Of a stretch of DNA of 64,000 nt, positions 1-11,274 are shown piece by piece. A model generated the notes under the pieces. That model did not search any database. It saw nothing but the letters and a program-made list of their open reading frames with translations, and was not told the origin of the DNA. A program made the position numbers and the translations under genes. Each line of letters starts with the position of its first letter. The first letter of the stretch is position 1. The stretch spans positions 15,010,302-15,074,301 of the forward strand of contig NC_081546.1 in NCBI RefSeq assembly GCF_901000735.1. Reading direction: 5' to 3'. This stretch comes from Corylus avellana. Its lineage: Eukaryota > Streptophyta > Magnoliopsida > Fagales > Betulaceae.

Positions 1-119
1 CCTTCCCCTAGCCCAAAGTGCTTTATCGCTAGGGCTAGGGTTAGAGGGGAGTGCCCCACCGTACTGTGAGGGCGTGATTGAGGGAGAAAGATATTATCTT
101 ATTTTCTTTTTGAGGATGG
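1..119. other. Unassigned flank of the solo LTR
   Basis: Non-coding sequence left of the first solo LTR. It ends with the 5-bp target copy GATGG at 115-119. It would be continuous with 1494 onward before the LTR inserted. I recognise no gene or repeat family in it. The short GGGCTAGGGTTAG-like string near 32-45 is not a telomeric array. Confidence 0.5.
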
Positions 120-1488
120 TGTTTAAGTGCCAAAATATTCATATTGTAGCCTTTAACTTATATTTGTTAATTCCTTAGTTTTGTTAGTTTGTGCTATTTT
201 ATTTCTTTTATGTGTTTTCTGTGTTTTTGTAGGCTGCTGGAAGAAAAGGAAGCATTCTTGGAAGTATCGGACTTAAATGACAAAATTGGAAAAAGCTTGA
301 GGTTCTGACAGTGCGATTGATCACAGGGGACCTACGATCAAGCGCACTTCTAGAGAGGTCCAGGCGAGCGAGCAAGGCATGCGCTCATGCGCACAAGAGG
401 AGACTCGATCGTAGACATGCGATCGAGTACACACAAGCTGCGATCGATCACACCCGTGCGTTGGAGAATTTCAGAAGCTGCGGCCAAACTTTTTTTGCTT
501 TCCATATTAGGGTTTTTCTAGTCCTAGTTGCACTAGGACAAAACACTACGAGTTTAGTAGGGTTTCTAGGATTTTTAGAGTATTCCTAAGCTTATAAATA
601 GACCTATAAGCCTCATAATTCGGGAGAGCATCTTTAGAGATAACTCTTGAAGAGAGGAATTGGAGGCTACTTCAAGGAATCGTTTTTGGTTCTTTCTTTC
701 CCTTTTCTTTTTAGTTTTATTTTAATTATGTGTAACCAAACCATTAGTAGGGCTAGATTGAAGCCCTAATTATGTTTATTTAATATTTTAATATTGGCGC
801 CTTTGTGATAATTTTATTATGATGATTAACTTGATTTATTCTTGTTTTATTGAATTCCTCATATACGCGTGATTGGCCATTCTATGCATGTGTATGGATT
901 AGTTATTTAAGTCAATTTGGATGATCGAGTCCTGGGCATAATAGAGTAACAAAAGAACCTCACCACGGGTTCTTGGGTTAATCAACATGGGAAACTGGGA
1001 GTAGACACCAATGCCCTAGGCTTCATGTGTTTATCGATTTTCACAGATTTATGTTTTCATAAAGAACAACTAAGTAGACATTCATGCTAAATTCTTTAAG
1101 AAATAAAAGAATTAGAGTAGATATCCATGCCTAATTCGTTGCTTAGGGAAATCAATAGCTTAAGGAGTACACACCCATACCCTTAGGTTGGCAAACTTTA
1201 AGTATTCATAATACGATTAGAGTATTGACATATTGTTATACTATTTGAGCATGATTAGTGGTGGATATCAAAGCCATACCTTTTCATTTATCTTTATTTC
1301 TTCTCAATATATCAATATCAATTTAGTGACAAAGTTGATGATATTTTAATCAATTCTAAGCGAAATCAACAATCTCCGTGGGAACGATCTCGTACTTGTT
1401 GCACTATATTACTATTTTGATCTTGTGCACTTGCGAGTTAAAACATACCAATTATTATCTATTAATTTAGGTAGTATTTAGCACAACA
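120..1488 (+). mobile_element. Solo LTR, family A (Athila-type Ty3/gypsy)
   Basis: A 1369-bp LTR beginning TGTTTAAGTGCC and ending GCACAACA, flanked by perfect 5-bp target duplications GATGG (115-119 and 1489-1493). No internal region, primer site or second LTR is attached, so it is a solo LTR left by LTR-LTR recombination. Its order of parts matches the complete family-A LTR at 22357-23733: the AAGTGCCAAAATATTCATAT start, a GC-rich island near 310-470, the TATA-like TATAAATA at 593-600, the AGTAGACACCCATG-like repeats near 1000-1190 and the GTGGTGGATATC motif near 1260. Family assignment is by comparison within the window. Confidence 0.88.
593..600 (+). promoter_or_regulatory. LTR TATA box (family A solo LTR)
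   Basis: TATAAATA about 470 bp into the LTR. The same box sits about 500 bp into the complete family-A LTR (22853-22860). It is a plausible U3 promoter position; activity is not shown. Confidence 0.5.
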
Positions 1489-1493
1489 GATGG

Positions 1494-2304
1494 CACTTGC
1501 CTCCTTGATCTCTGGGCCCCTTGATTTTCCTTTCTTGGGGCAAGATTAGAGATGTGTTTGCCATATTGGGCAGGATCTCACGCTGGATTGCCTTTGAGAG
1601 ATACCTGTTTGAATGGCATATTTGGAGGGAACGATGCTTGCTCCTTACTCTGCGGGTTTGGCCAAGCTAAGAGTGTGGTTGCGCTGGGTTGTGCGGTTTT
1701 TGGGTTCTTCTCCGCAAGTCTGGTCTAGCGGGTTGGGCACTTCTTTGTGGGCCTTTCCCAGGGCCCACTCCACCAACAATCAACAAACAGCACCTAAATT
1801 TGATTTGGTCATCATGACTAACCAAAACAAACCGAAACATCAGCCAGAGTCCATCCTCATCAGAGAATCAACACCCCCAAAAAAAACCCATTAGCATCAT
1901 CACAATCCAATCCCAAAACACCTCAATTTCGGTCATCCAATCCAACATGTTAAGCATTTTGCTCAACTAATTTAGTTGATTTGGGAGGTAAAGGTTACCT
2001 CGAATACTCTATTTTCTTTTTCACTTTGTCAAGATAGGTAAATTTAGGAAACTTGATCATGTAGCTTTTCGTATTTGTAGACCCAAAATCATGTTTTCAA
2101 CCCGGATCATAGTAGGCCTTTGCCTGTGTTGTTTGGCGGAACTATGGTCGTTCAATAGCCTTTCGATTGTGCAACATCAATCCCTTAAGCTTTCTTCAAT
2201 ATTACTCTATGGGATTGTGCTCGTCCTGCAACCTTGTGGCCTTGCAACAACAATATATTAATGATTTTTTTATTGAAAATAGTCCACGTACGTAGGCCCC
2301 TCTT
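1494..2304. other. Unassigned non-coding sequence
   Basis: About 800 bp right of the solo LTR. It has a 93-codon open stretch at 1613-1894 whose translation I do not recognise. That stretch has no usable context (no splice logic, no domain), so I do not call it a gene. The first 270 bp are more GC-rich than the surroundings and could be a decayed repeat or gene fragment. Confidence 0.4.
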
Positions 2305-2307
2305 TTA

Positions 2308-2718
2308 GAGCATTTTTAGCAGCCTCACCAAATTTTACTCACAAAAATAACAAAAAACACTCTTTTAGTTATTTTAACAAATCACATTTTAGAGCACCTC
2401 AGCAGCCTCACTATTTTAACAATCCATTTTCACTATTCCATTTAAATATTCTTTTTCAAAGATTTGTTTATTCTCTTTTTTTAACTATTAAAGGAAGAGA
2501 GAGAAACGAAAAACCAAAAGGAAGAGAGAGAAATGAATTATTTAATCAATAGATGAGTGTTTAGTAATTTTTAAATTTGATGAGTACTGTTCACATTACT
2601 ATTTTTTTTTTTTTTTTTGTTAAAATAGTGAGGCTGAAAAGTAGATATTTATGTCATTTTAATTAAATTACTTCACTAAAATAACTGAAAAGTGATTTTG
2701 GTGAAACTACAAGTGCTC
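2308..2718. mobile_element. MITE, PIF/Harbinger (Tourist-like)
   Basis: A 411-bp element with imperfect terminal inverted repeats: left GAGCATTTTTAGCAGCC, right the complement of a sequence ending AAGTGCTC. It is flanked by TTA trinucleotides (2305-2307 and 2719-2721), the target duplication typical of PIF/Harbinger elements. The interior is AT-rich with an 18-T run and no coding capacity. A second inverted pair lies inside (GCCTCACTATTTTAAC near 2405 against GTTAAAATAGTGAGGC near 2619). Family is inferred from the 3-bp duplication and the GAGCA-type end. Confidence 0.68.
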
Positions 2719-2721
2719 TTA

Positions 2722-3510
2722 CTAGCTCGTTGACATAGCTTGAGAAACCTCCTTTAGTATTGGGCCCATTTCGTTCTTCAAGCAAATGTGGGCCCCCTTT
2801 TTAAGTCCCAAAAAATCAGGCCCCAACAAAATATTAATCTAAATATAGACTAAAGAGTACGAAAATCCCTCGAACAATGAAATGGTTATGGTCGGTTGAG
2901 GTTGGACGTAAAAATATTTTACATGCACACTTTTTAGTTTTTAACAGAAATTTGCAATTGAAGATAAAAGAATTTTTTTTTTTTTTTCTTTTTCCCTATT
3001 CGAAGATAAAGAGTTGAAAGCTGACGAAACATTTCTCTTGGATGTGAAGTTGGTACAGTTTTCGGGAACCGCCCGAAGTCCACCAGGATGACACCTAAAC
3101 ACACGAGACTGATGATGTGCGAAAAATAACAAGGAGATTTTAGGCATTTCATATTGGCAGCATTATTCAACGGACTCGCACGCCCGTAAACGGCGAAGCG
3201 TTAACGACAACTAACGACGTTAACATTAAACGGAACATAGAATAGAGGAAAGAGTTGAAAGCGTAGGGAAAGAGGGAGGGGTCCCCACCGCACGCGAGCC
3301 GGCAGGCTGTGTGGCAGATGAACGGTAGGGGATGGGCGCACGTGAGTGCTGCCCCCTCACGTGCCCTGCGTACTACGCCCACGGGCCAAGTATTTTAATA
3401 ACCAATCTCTCTCTCTCACTCATGGGAAGGGGGTCCCGTCACGTCATTATGCCATAGACGTTTGCGTATCACATGGCCACCACCTCCCAACTGAAGGCTT
3501 CTCTCTCATC

Positions 3511-3551
<41 letters not shown>

Positions 3552-4070
3552 AAAAAGAAAAAAGTTCATTTGACAATTGGGTTAGCAATAGCATCCTTCT
3601 TAAGCTATTCTATTACATTTATTTTTAAAAATGATTTGACAAAAATGCATGCATTTTCCAATTCAAAAATGAAAATAATTCTTTTATTGTAGGTTGTGGA
3701 CTAATAAATAATAATAATAAAAAAAAACAAAAAACCATCCTCTTTAATTAGAACTTAAATAAAGCATATAAAGAAGTATAATTTTTCAAAGAAAATTAAA
3801 ATGTGTAAGACAGAATATTTTAAGAGAGATGAATAATATATATATAATTCACAAGGAGAAGCAGAAGGTAGTTTGTTTAGAAAATAAAAGTGAAAAGCGA
3901 TAAATACAAAATTGATAATGTATTGTCACATCGCCATCTATCCCTTTCAAAATGGTCGAATTGATGAAATTTAAGTGAAGAATACCAACCAACCGCGCAC
4001 CAGAAAACAAAAAAAAATCACCCAAAGAAAGGAGATGGGTTACTACTGGTGGGGGCCACCAACATCACGA
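2722..4070. other. Non-coding host-like DNA with poly(T) tracts
   Basis: No recognisable gene. It contains a T-rich tract near 2970, a CpG-containing stretch at 3160-3400 and a pure T run of about 33 at 3514-3546. Copy 2 of the block has only about 18 T at the matching place (26638-26655). The duplicated block begins at 3411. Confidence 0.5.
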
Positions 4071-4081
4071 CGTGAGTTGGC

Positions 4082-4167
4082 CACGTGATTCGGGAGGGTG
4101 ACGAAGTGGTAGGCAGACATTTTTAATCACGTGATACGTGCGGATTCCGCGGAGACACTGACACGTG
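4082..4167. promoter_or_regulatory. Cluster of CACGTG (G-box/ABRE-like) sites
   Basis: Three CACGTG hexamers lie within 86 bp (4082-4087, 4128-4133, 4162-4167), plus TACGTG at 4135-4140, in otherwise AT-rich DNA. CACGTG cores are bound by plant bZIP and bHLH factors and are common in ABA- and light-responsive promoters. No gene is recognised downstream, so this is a candidate relic or distal promoter. It is kept in copy 2 (27191-27276). Confidence 0.35.
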
Positions 4168-5609
4168 TCTCATTTTCAATGAACGATATATATATATATA
4201 TATATAATTTAATTAGTGCGCGTCTTTAGAATAAATAAAATAAAAATTAATAATATGTATTATCCAAATTAAGGCACGCAAAAATATAGGATTAGTTAAC
4301 TGATCCCTAAACGGATTCCTTTTAGGAAGGGAATGTCCATGTTTACAGCGCACAGGGGGATAAACCATAATCATTAAAGACATCTCTTGGCACTGTTGGG
4401 TTCCGCTATTTCCGCGCTCGCTTTTGCTTCTTCACAAAACAGGTAACTTTTTTTTTCCATTGTCCTCACCAATAAAGCAACACTCCTATTTTCAGCTTTT
4501 ATTTATTTTTTATTATTTTTTTTTCACGTAGGTACGTAGGAGTAACATCCTATAATAACCAAAGAAGGGCCATGTGGTGATCCATGAGTGGATAATCATA
4601 AACCCACAAACCACTAACGTAATTTTGGAGAAAGCAAGACTTTGAATTTGAAAAGGGCATGTGTTTAATTAAATCCCAAACATGAGTTGGCTATATATTG
4701 TCAAGCTGTCCCACTTAATTCAGACGTGAGACTTGCGCAACCTATTTCAATCATTTTGTGAGACGATATATAAATATTTATATATTTTTTAAATTTATTT
4801 TTATCGTGCCTCAGAGTGAGAAGGAACGGATTAATTAGTTCATCGTACTTGGAAATATGTAAAGCCTTGATGATTTTAATAGGAAAAAGCTTGTCATGTT
4901 TAATTTATATTTTAAAAAAGATATCAACAATCAAACACGAACAACTTAGGAAATTAAGAAATCATTAATTGGAAAAGCAGTGCTACCTGTGTGCATGAAC
5001 CTAGCGTGCTGTCTCTGTATGTGTACTGGAATCTTCTATTACTTTATTCTAGGTTGTTTTTTTCTGTATGTAGGGCCTAGAAAAATGTACTATATAGTAT
5101 ACGTTGCCATTCTCAGAAACTCTGGAGTTTTAATAATTGTTAGTAGGTAATTTTATAATTGGTGATGGGATAATGGACAAACGTTAACCTATCAAACGCA
5201 ATGTTATATATATGGGCACTTAGAAAAAACAAAACAATATTAAAATTTGTTCAAAAGAGCTTGTGTTTCAACAACAAGATTCGTTTTCAGTTCCATTCTT
5301 AGTTAAACTCTCTTCTGCAAGGTCTACGAAAGATTGAAACTTTCAACGGCTGCCTCATAGTTTGGCGATTTGAGAACAAAATAAACCATATATATTATAT
5401 TAATTAGCTAGATATGGATTGACTTCCAGTAATCTAGTTTGGAGAAAGAAATGTTACATATTATATTATCATCTCACTTTTATTTTACTAGGCTGATGTA
5501 GCAGTGTGCCCATTAACTCTTTTTATTTTTATTTTTAAATAATGATCAATGAACACAACCACGTCAATCCATTGAATCACATGGGTTAAATACTTTTTTA
5601 GTATATGGG

Positions 5610-5640
<31 letters not shown>

Positions 5641-6917
5641 TTTCAACCTAAGTTTCATTTTGTATCATAGATATATAATACATGTTTTATAGGTAAATAC
5701 AGAATATAGATAAGAAAAAAAAAAAAGATGTTAAAACCCAATACTAAAATCCAAAAATTTAGCTAGATAAGGTTTGACTTCTAGGAATCTAGTTAAGAGA
5801 AATAAATGCTAAATATTATGTTTTCATCTCACCTTTATTTCATTTAACTATTGTAACAGTGACTAACAACTTTTCAATTTTTTTTTAATAATGATGGATG
5901 AACACAACTATGTAGCGAACGATAGTGCAGCATTGACTCATGTAATAGTACAACAATCTACTGTGTCTACTGAAGGTAATAATATGATATAAATAATCTT
6001 TTGTAAAATATATATATATATATAAAAAAAAAAAGAAAAAAAGAAAAAAAAAAAGGAAATTGATAATCAGATTTTTGGTTCCTGGCTCACTCTGGGTTTA
6101 TTCCATTTTCCCCGAGGTAGTTGGGCCTTCCAGACATTGAAAGGGACCCAGCCGGGGGGCTGATAGAATTTGGTTGGTTGGTTGGTTGGCTGGCCCATCG
6201 CAAGCACTGTCTATGTAATCACGCACGTACTTTTGTTGTTTTGCACGTGAGTTGGGGGGTCTACTCCCATGGCCCACCCTCTGCGCCTGTGAGTGAGAGA
6301 ACAAAGCCTGAAAATAACTGCACATCTCTTTCTCACACGCGCGCGCACGCTCCTCTTCTTCGTCCGGCAGTAGCAACATAGGACATAGCCTATACTTTTA
6401 TAGCTCTCCTTTTTTTTTTAAGCACACCAAAGTCACCGAACACTGTCAAGTCACGTGCCCGTGTCTGTTCCACAAGAGTCGCATTTCTGTGCCCTACCCT
6501 GGTTTTCAGTTTACCACTTTTTAGGCTACAGATTTACAACAAACTTGGGCTGTGTGCGCCTTGGTTGCTGGATGGTTCACTACATATAGGGTCAAAAATT
6601 ACAAAACATTTACAGATTATGTCAAGATATTTTATATAGTAAATACATTTTTATATGAGAATTACTTTTTTTTTTTTTTTTTTTTCAATTTTTTCAATTT
6701 TTTTTGCATACATATATTCTGCTGATAATTATTGAATTTGTGAGACCCACATAATTGATTTGCAAATTTGATGTAAGGAGATGTACACCAAATGGACGTG
6801 CATCTTTTTATATTCCTAAATTTGGGAATAAACCCACTCAACTGAACATTGCCAGATAAAGAGGCCCCATTGAGGCTAGCCCACAAAAGACTACTGATCC
6901 AAAGCCCGGTTACTAAG
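4168..6917. other. Non-coding host-like DNA, no gene recognised
   Basis: An AT-rich stretch with an (AT)n run at 4186-4207, a longer (AT)n near 5618-5640 and an A-rich tract near 6024-6057. Position 4392-4443 has a GC-richer segment ending in ACAG followed by GTAACT. It could be a non-coding first exon with a splice donor about 230 bp after the CACGTG cluster, but nothing downstream supports a gene. The segment 6070-6500 is GC-richer and has another CACGTG (6452-6457) and a short CG-repeat run, again with no convincing protein. Confidence 0.45.
5403..5910. repeat. Two diverged direct-repeat modules (possible MITE pieces)
   Basis: The segment from about 5405 (TTAGCTAGATATGG) and that from about 5758 (TTAGCTAGATAAGG) share an order of short blocks: GACTTC, AATCTAGTT, AGAAA, ATTATATTATCATCTCAC or the like, TTTATTT, GTAGCAGTG or GTAACAGTG, then AATGATNNATGAACACAAC. 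They are about 355 bp apart and separated by an AT microsatellite. No clear terminal inverted repeat was found. Confidence 0.45.
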
Positions 6918-8174
6918 TGATAAGTGCCAAATATTGTATATTTAGACCCCTTAATTTATATTAGTTAATTTTTTAGCTGTATCGTTATCTAATGTTTTGT
7001 TTTAGTTTTGAGTTTTTAATGTTTTATAGGTTGTTGAAGAAAAACTACAGTTTAAAAGAGAAAAATGCAAAATTTGGAAGAAAGCACACTTTGAGTAGAT
7101 ATAGATGATGTGATTAAGTTTAACCAAATCCTAGAAAAGACTAAATTGGTTTAAGTTCAGATTGGATAAAATTTTGAATTTGATTCAAATTCAGATTCTA
7201 CATACATCTCAGTATTTTGATCATAAATTTCAGCTCAAGTATCGGACTGAGATGATTCAAATGGCATTGGAAAGAAAACTCAAAATACTACAATTAATTA
7301 TGAAATAGGATTTTCCTAATTCGGATGTTTACTATGTCAAAATCGTCTCTCAATAGAAGGATACAAATCTGGATGAATCCTATTCTGATTTCAGACTTTT
7401 ATTTGGATTGGGAGACATACCTCCGAATTATCTAGGTTTGATAGGGCTTCTAGGACTCTCCTAAGCCTATAAATAGACATCTTTGCATTCAAGAAAAGAA
7501 GAAAATTCCAAAGACTAGTTTTGGGAGACAAGTCTGGAGACAGAATGTAATCCACGGCTTTTCTTTGTAGTTTAGTTTTTTTTTAGTTTAGGTTTTACTT
7601 TTATGTGGAGCTAATTCCCAACTAGGGTTGAGGATGAAGTATCACCAATGAAGAACATCAATACTTTTATGTAAGTCTTTATTTATATGATTTTATTGGG
7701 TTTAATATTTCAATTGTTTTACTTCTTTTCTATGTGTGGAGTGATTCTTAGATATCTTTTGTGATTCAATGATACACTTGATAATTTCACATAATTTCAC
7801 ATAATTGATTGCTTGATTTTATTTGCCTAAATAATTGGATATCCCTTGTGATTTGTTCTACAGATACATTTGGTGTTTCAATTAAGATTGGATATCTTTT
7901 GTGATTTACGGATATATCTGATGATTTAATTGATATTGGATTTATTTTGTAATTTGTGGAATGAATGGATACATGTGATGATTTTGATTAATTGTTTGAC
8001 GCATAGTAAAATATATCTAAGATTTTAATTGTGAGAACTTCAGATTAATATTGATAAACACGGAAGTATGTTATTATGATTCGGTGAGTGTGAATTCCCA
8101 AACCTCAGTATTTTATCTCTTAGTTTATTTTAATTAGTTTAGATATAAAATTGCTCTTTCAAGAATACAATTAT
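6918..8174 (+). mobile_element. Truncated LTR, family B, copy 1
   Basis: Starts TGATAAGTGCC like the complete family-B LTR at 14361 and follows it through the TATA region (CCTATAAATAG near 7468) and the GGATATC/GATACAT repeat zone (about 7740-7990). It stops at a CTCTTTCAAGAATACAAT string, where a family-A LTR begins. The last roughly 110 bp of the family-B LTR are missing. The break is best explained by family-A element A1 inserting here, followed by loss of the right-hand remainder. Confidence 0.8.
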
Positions 8175-10245
8175 TGTTCAGTGCTAAAATATTCATATTT
8201 TAGTCCTTAAACTTATATGTGTTAATTCCTTAAGTGTTGTTAATTTATGTTATTTTAGTTCTTTTATGTGTTTTTCATTCTTTTGTAAGCTTTTGGAAGA
8301 GAAGGAAGTAAATCTGAAATATTTGGGCTCAAAGAGAGAAATTGAGAAAAGCTGGAGTTTCAGGTAGTGCGATTTATCGCAGGAGACCTGCTATCGAGCG
8401 CACTACAAGTAAGAGGACCAGACGAGCGCAAGGCATGCGCTCATGCGCGCAAGCAACAGCCTCGATCGCATCTGCGACTGAGCGCCTCACACATAGGATC
8501 GACCGTAGATCGAGCGCACACGGGTTACGATCAATCGCACCCGTGCGCTAGAGAACAAAGAGCTACGGCCAGACTTCTTTTCTTTCCATATTAGGGTTTT
8601 CCAAGTCTCACTTGTATTAGGACTAAACCCTACGAATTTTCTAAGTTTACTAGTGTAACAAAGACTTTTAAAGCCCTATAAATAAACTTCTAAACCTTGA
8701 GAATAATTATCCTTGAATAGACACAACTTTGGGGAAGGAATTTGGAGGCTACTTCTATGAGCAGTTTTCGGTTCTTTCTTTCCATTTTCTTTTTAGTTTT
8801 ATTTTTATTATGTGTAACTAACTCTTTAGCAGGGTTAGATTGAAGCCCTAATTATGCTTATTTAATATTTTAATATTGGTGCCTTTATGATATTCATATT
8901 GTGTTGCTTAGCTTGATTAATTCCTGTTTTCTTGAATTCCTTATTGTGTTTGTCTGATCAACATATGCATGTGGTATAGATTAGTTAATTAAATCACTTT
9001 GGATGATCGAGTCCTGGGTTTAATAAGAGTAACAAAAGAAATCCACACCGGGTTCTTGGGTTAATCAACATAGGGAACCGGGAATAGACACCATGCCCTA
9101 GGCCTCATGTGTTTGTCCATTTTCACAGATTTATGTTTTCTTAAGGAACAACTTAGTAGACACCCATGTTAAATCCTTTAAGCACCCATACCTAATTCGT
9201 TGCTTAGGAAAATCAATAGCTTAAGGAGTAGACATCCATACCCTTAGGTTGGCAAATATTAAGTATTTACAATATGATTGGATTATTGGCATATTGTTAT
9301 ATTATCGAAGTATGATTAGTGGTGGATATCAAAGCCATACCTTTAGCTTTTCATTTATCTTTATATCTTTTTATTTCTTTTTCACAATATCAATTTAGTG
9401 ACAAATTGATACTTTTATCAATTCTAAAACAAATTCAACAATCCTCGTGGGACCAATTTCATACTTGTTGCACTATACTATCGTTTGATTTTGTGCATTT
9501 ACGAGTAAAACATACTAAATATTATCTATTAATTTAGATAGTATTTAGGGAAAAGTCCATATAACCCCCTCAAACTACCACCAAATTTACAATGTCCCCC
9601 CCCCCAAAAACTTTCAATTGTGACAATGTCCCTCTAAAACTACAAAAAATTGTAAATGTTCCCCCCAATGACGAAACTACCCTCACTAAAATAAAAACAA
9701 AAAATAATAAAACTTCTAGAAAAAAACCTAAAACTAATTATAAAAAAAATCCAAATGGTAGAAAATTAATTAATTTAAAAAAAAAAATCCTTTTTATAAA
9801 AAAAAAATTAAAAATTTTCAATTTTTTTTGTTATAAAAATTTCGTTTTTTATTTTGTTTTTTAAATTTTTTAAAATAAAATTTCAGTTTTTTTTTTAAAA
9901 AAAAAATTCATTTTTTTTTAAATATTCTAATAAAAAATTTAAAAAATTTAGTTTAAAAACTAATTTTTTTTAAAAAAAATGTTCTTTTGAAATTAAAATT
10001 TTTTGTTTTTTAAAAATTTAATTTTTTTTATTATTATTATTATTTTAATTTATAAGGGTATTTTTGTCTTATTAAGAAATATATAAGGGCATTTTGATCT
10101 TTTTGTTATTCTTGGGGAGGACATTAACAATGTTTCGGTAGTTTAGGGGAGCCATTGTCACAATTGAAAGTTTGTGGGAGACATTGTTAATTGGGTGGTA
10201 GTTTGAGGGGATTATTTGGACTTTACCCTAGTATTTAGTACAACA
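8175..10245 (+). mobile_element. 5' LTR of element A1 (family A) with an internal MITE, copy 1
   Basis: Begins TGTTCAGTGC (TGTTAAGTGC in copy 2) and ends GTACAACA, directly before a tRNA-primer site, so this is a 5' LTR. Without the MITE at 9548-10228 and its 9-bp duplication it is about 1381 bp, close to the other family-A LTRs (1369 and 1377 bp). It has a GC-rich island at 8366-8550 and a TATA-like CCTATAAATAAAC near 8673. At 9182-9186 it carries a single GCACC, which is the empty site for the LTR present in copy 2. Confidence 0.85.
9548..10228. mobile_element. Mutator-like MITE with 9-bp target duplication, copy 1
   Basis: A 681-bp element starting GGGAAAAGTCC and ending GGACTTTACCC, flanked by perfect 9-bp duplications TAGTATTTA (9539-9547 and 10229-10237). 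The terminal inverted repeats extend over roughly 100 bp or more: CCCTCAAACTACCACC and CTTTCAATTGTGACAATG both recur inverted near the right end. The middle is A/T homopolymer-rich and non-coding. Long inverted ends with a 9-bp duplication are typical of non-autonomous Mutator-like elements. The target is the last part of the family-A LTR. Confidence 0.8.
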
Positions 10246-10251
10246 AGTTTT

Positions 10252-10269
10252 AAGCGCCGTTGCCGGGGA
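10252..10269 (+). other. Primer-binding site, tRNA-Asp type (A1, copy 1)
   Basis: The 16-base GCGCCGTTGCCGGGGA follows the LTR end by 8 bp. It matches the complement of the plant tRNA-Asp 3' end except at the first two positions (AA instead of TG). tRNA-Asp priming is established for Athila-type elements. The site marks first-strand DNA synthesis of this element. Confidence 0.8.
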
Positions 10270-10615
10270 TTGTTTGATTTTGTTTGGAATTTTTTTTCTT
10301 TTAATTTAATTTATTAATTTATTTAATTTATTTATTTTCTTTTTCTGTTTTTCTAGTTTTTTTCCGCAGTTCTTATTCTGCCTCTGAAGGTGCGCTAGAG
10401 TGCCCAACCAGGGCGATCGAGCACACCTCACGGTGCAATCGATCGCACATTCATAGAACAGTACAGTTACTGCACTAATTATAGATTTGATTTTTTTTTT
10501 CTTTTATTTCATGCAGGGTCAGTTGAGTCAGGATCTTCATAAGTTTTATTTTTAATTTTGTTTTTATTTTTCCTTCTAATTTTAACTTTTTGTTATTTTA
10601 TTTTTAATTTCACAC
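10270..10615 (+). other. Untranslated leader of element A1
   Basis: T-rich leader between primer site and gag fragment. At about 10385-10450 it holds one GC-rich patch with GCGATCGAGCACAC and AATCGATCGCAC, the same motif type found inside the LTRs. No ORF. Confidence 0.6.
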
Positions 10616-11274
10616 ATGTGGGGAGGCATTCCGACACCCCATGGACCATGTTCATTATGTTATGACCCTTATCACCATGTTAGAAAATGTTTTACAGTGA
10701 GACAAATTTCTAACAAAATTAATGGGCATAAAAACACATCGTTCTTTAGACCAGGGAATGACAACTATCTTGATTCCAACAACCCAACCTGGAGCCAACG
10801 GTCAAAATTCTCATGGCAAGCTCAAGCTCCTAGAAATCATGCTCCACAATTTAATGAACTGCATAATAAATCATATCCGCAGTTCTGTGATCAGATGGCT
10901 GCCATGCAGAAGACATTAAATATAATTGTAAACTCCATGATTACTCAGAAGATCTCTCCCATTCAGCCACCCAACTCCAGGTATGTGCCATATGTTCTCA
11001 TTCTGATCGTGCTATTGAAACTTGTCCTTTGTATTCATCTGCAGCTTAGGAGCAAGAGCCAAGGCTAGATAACCTGGAGAGTATGCTTTGCACCCTAGTG
11101 ATTTTGCAACAGCAATTTATGACTGATCAAAAACAAATCAATACAAGGATCGATCAAGCTATTCAAAGGCTAGAAGTACAAATGGGACAATTGGCCAAAG
11201 AGTTGAGTGCATCTCCCATCAATTGGCCTCAACAATACCAAGAATGCATGGAGGAACAATACATGGAGGAACAA
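10616..11274 (+). pseudogene. gag fragment of A1 (C-terminal, zinc-knuckle part), copy 1
   Basis: A remnant of an Athila-type Gag C-terminal region. The reading frame from 10616 contains a cysteine/histidine stretch (CSLCYDPYHHVRKC), an N/Q/W-rich segment (NPTWSQRSKFSW), then QMAAMQ, which also occurs in the A2 gag. About 4 bp are missing near 10972 relative to copy 2. This shifts the frame before a second knuckle-like motif (CAICSHSDRAIETC in copy 2). A coiled-coil-like QQFMTDQKQINTRIDQAIQ segment follows from 11107. The fragment then runs straight into the 3' part of a family-A LTR, so the rest of gag and all of pol are deleted. The ATG at 10616 is not secure, because copy 2 has a TAG as the second codon. 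It cannot make functional Gag. Confidence 0.7.

Noticed and set aside
1613..1894. 93-codon open stretch considered as a host gene
   Set aside because: The translation has no recognisable domain, and there is no splice or promoter context. Length is within chance for this composition.
6098..6381. Open stretches on both strands, repeated exactly at 29177-29460
   Set aside because: They are identical in the two copies only because the block is duplicated. The translations are low-complexity and overlap on opposite strands, with no domain.
8342..8594. Overlapping arginine/serine-rich open stretches
   Set aside because: They lie in the GC-rich GATCGA motif island of an LTR. The composition of the repeats produces open frames on several frames and both strands (also 22440-22877 and 46999-47436).
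10252..10269. tRNA-Asp 3'-end match considered as a tRNA gene
   Set aside because: Only 16-18 bases match and it sits 8 bp after an LTR end, so it is a primer-binding site. No cloverleaf surrounds it.
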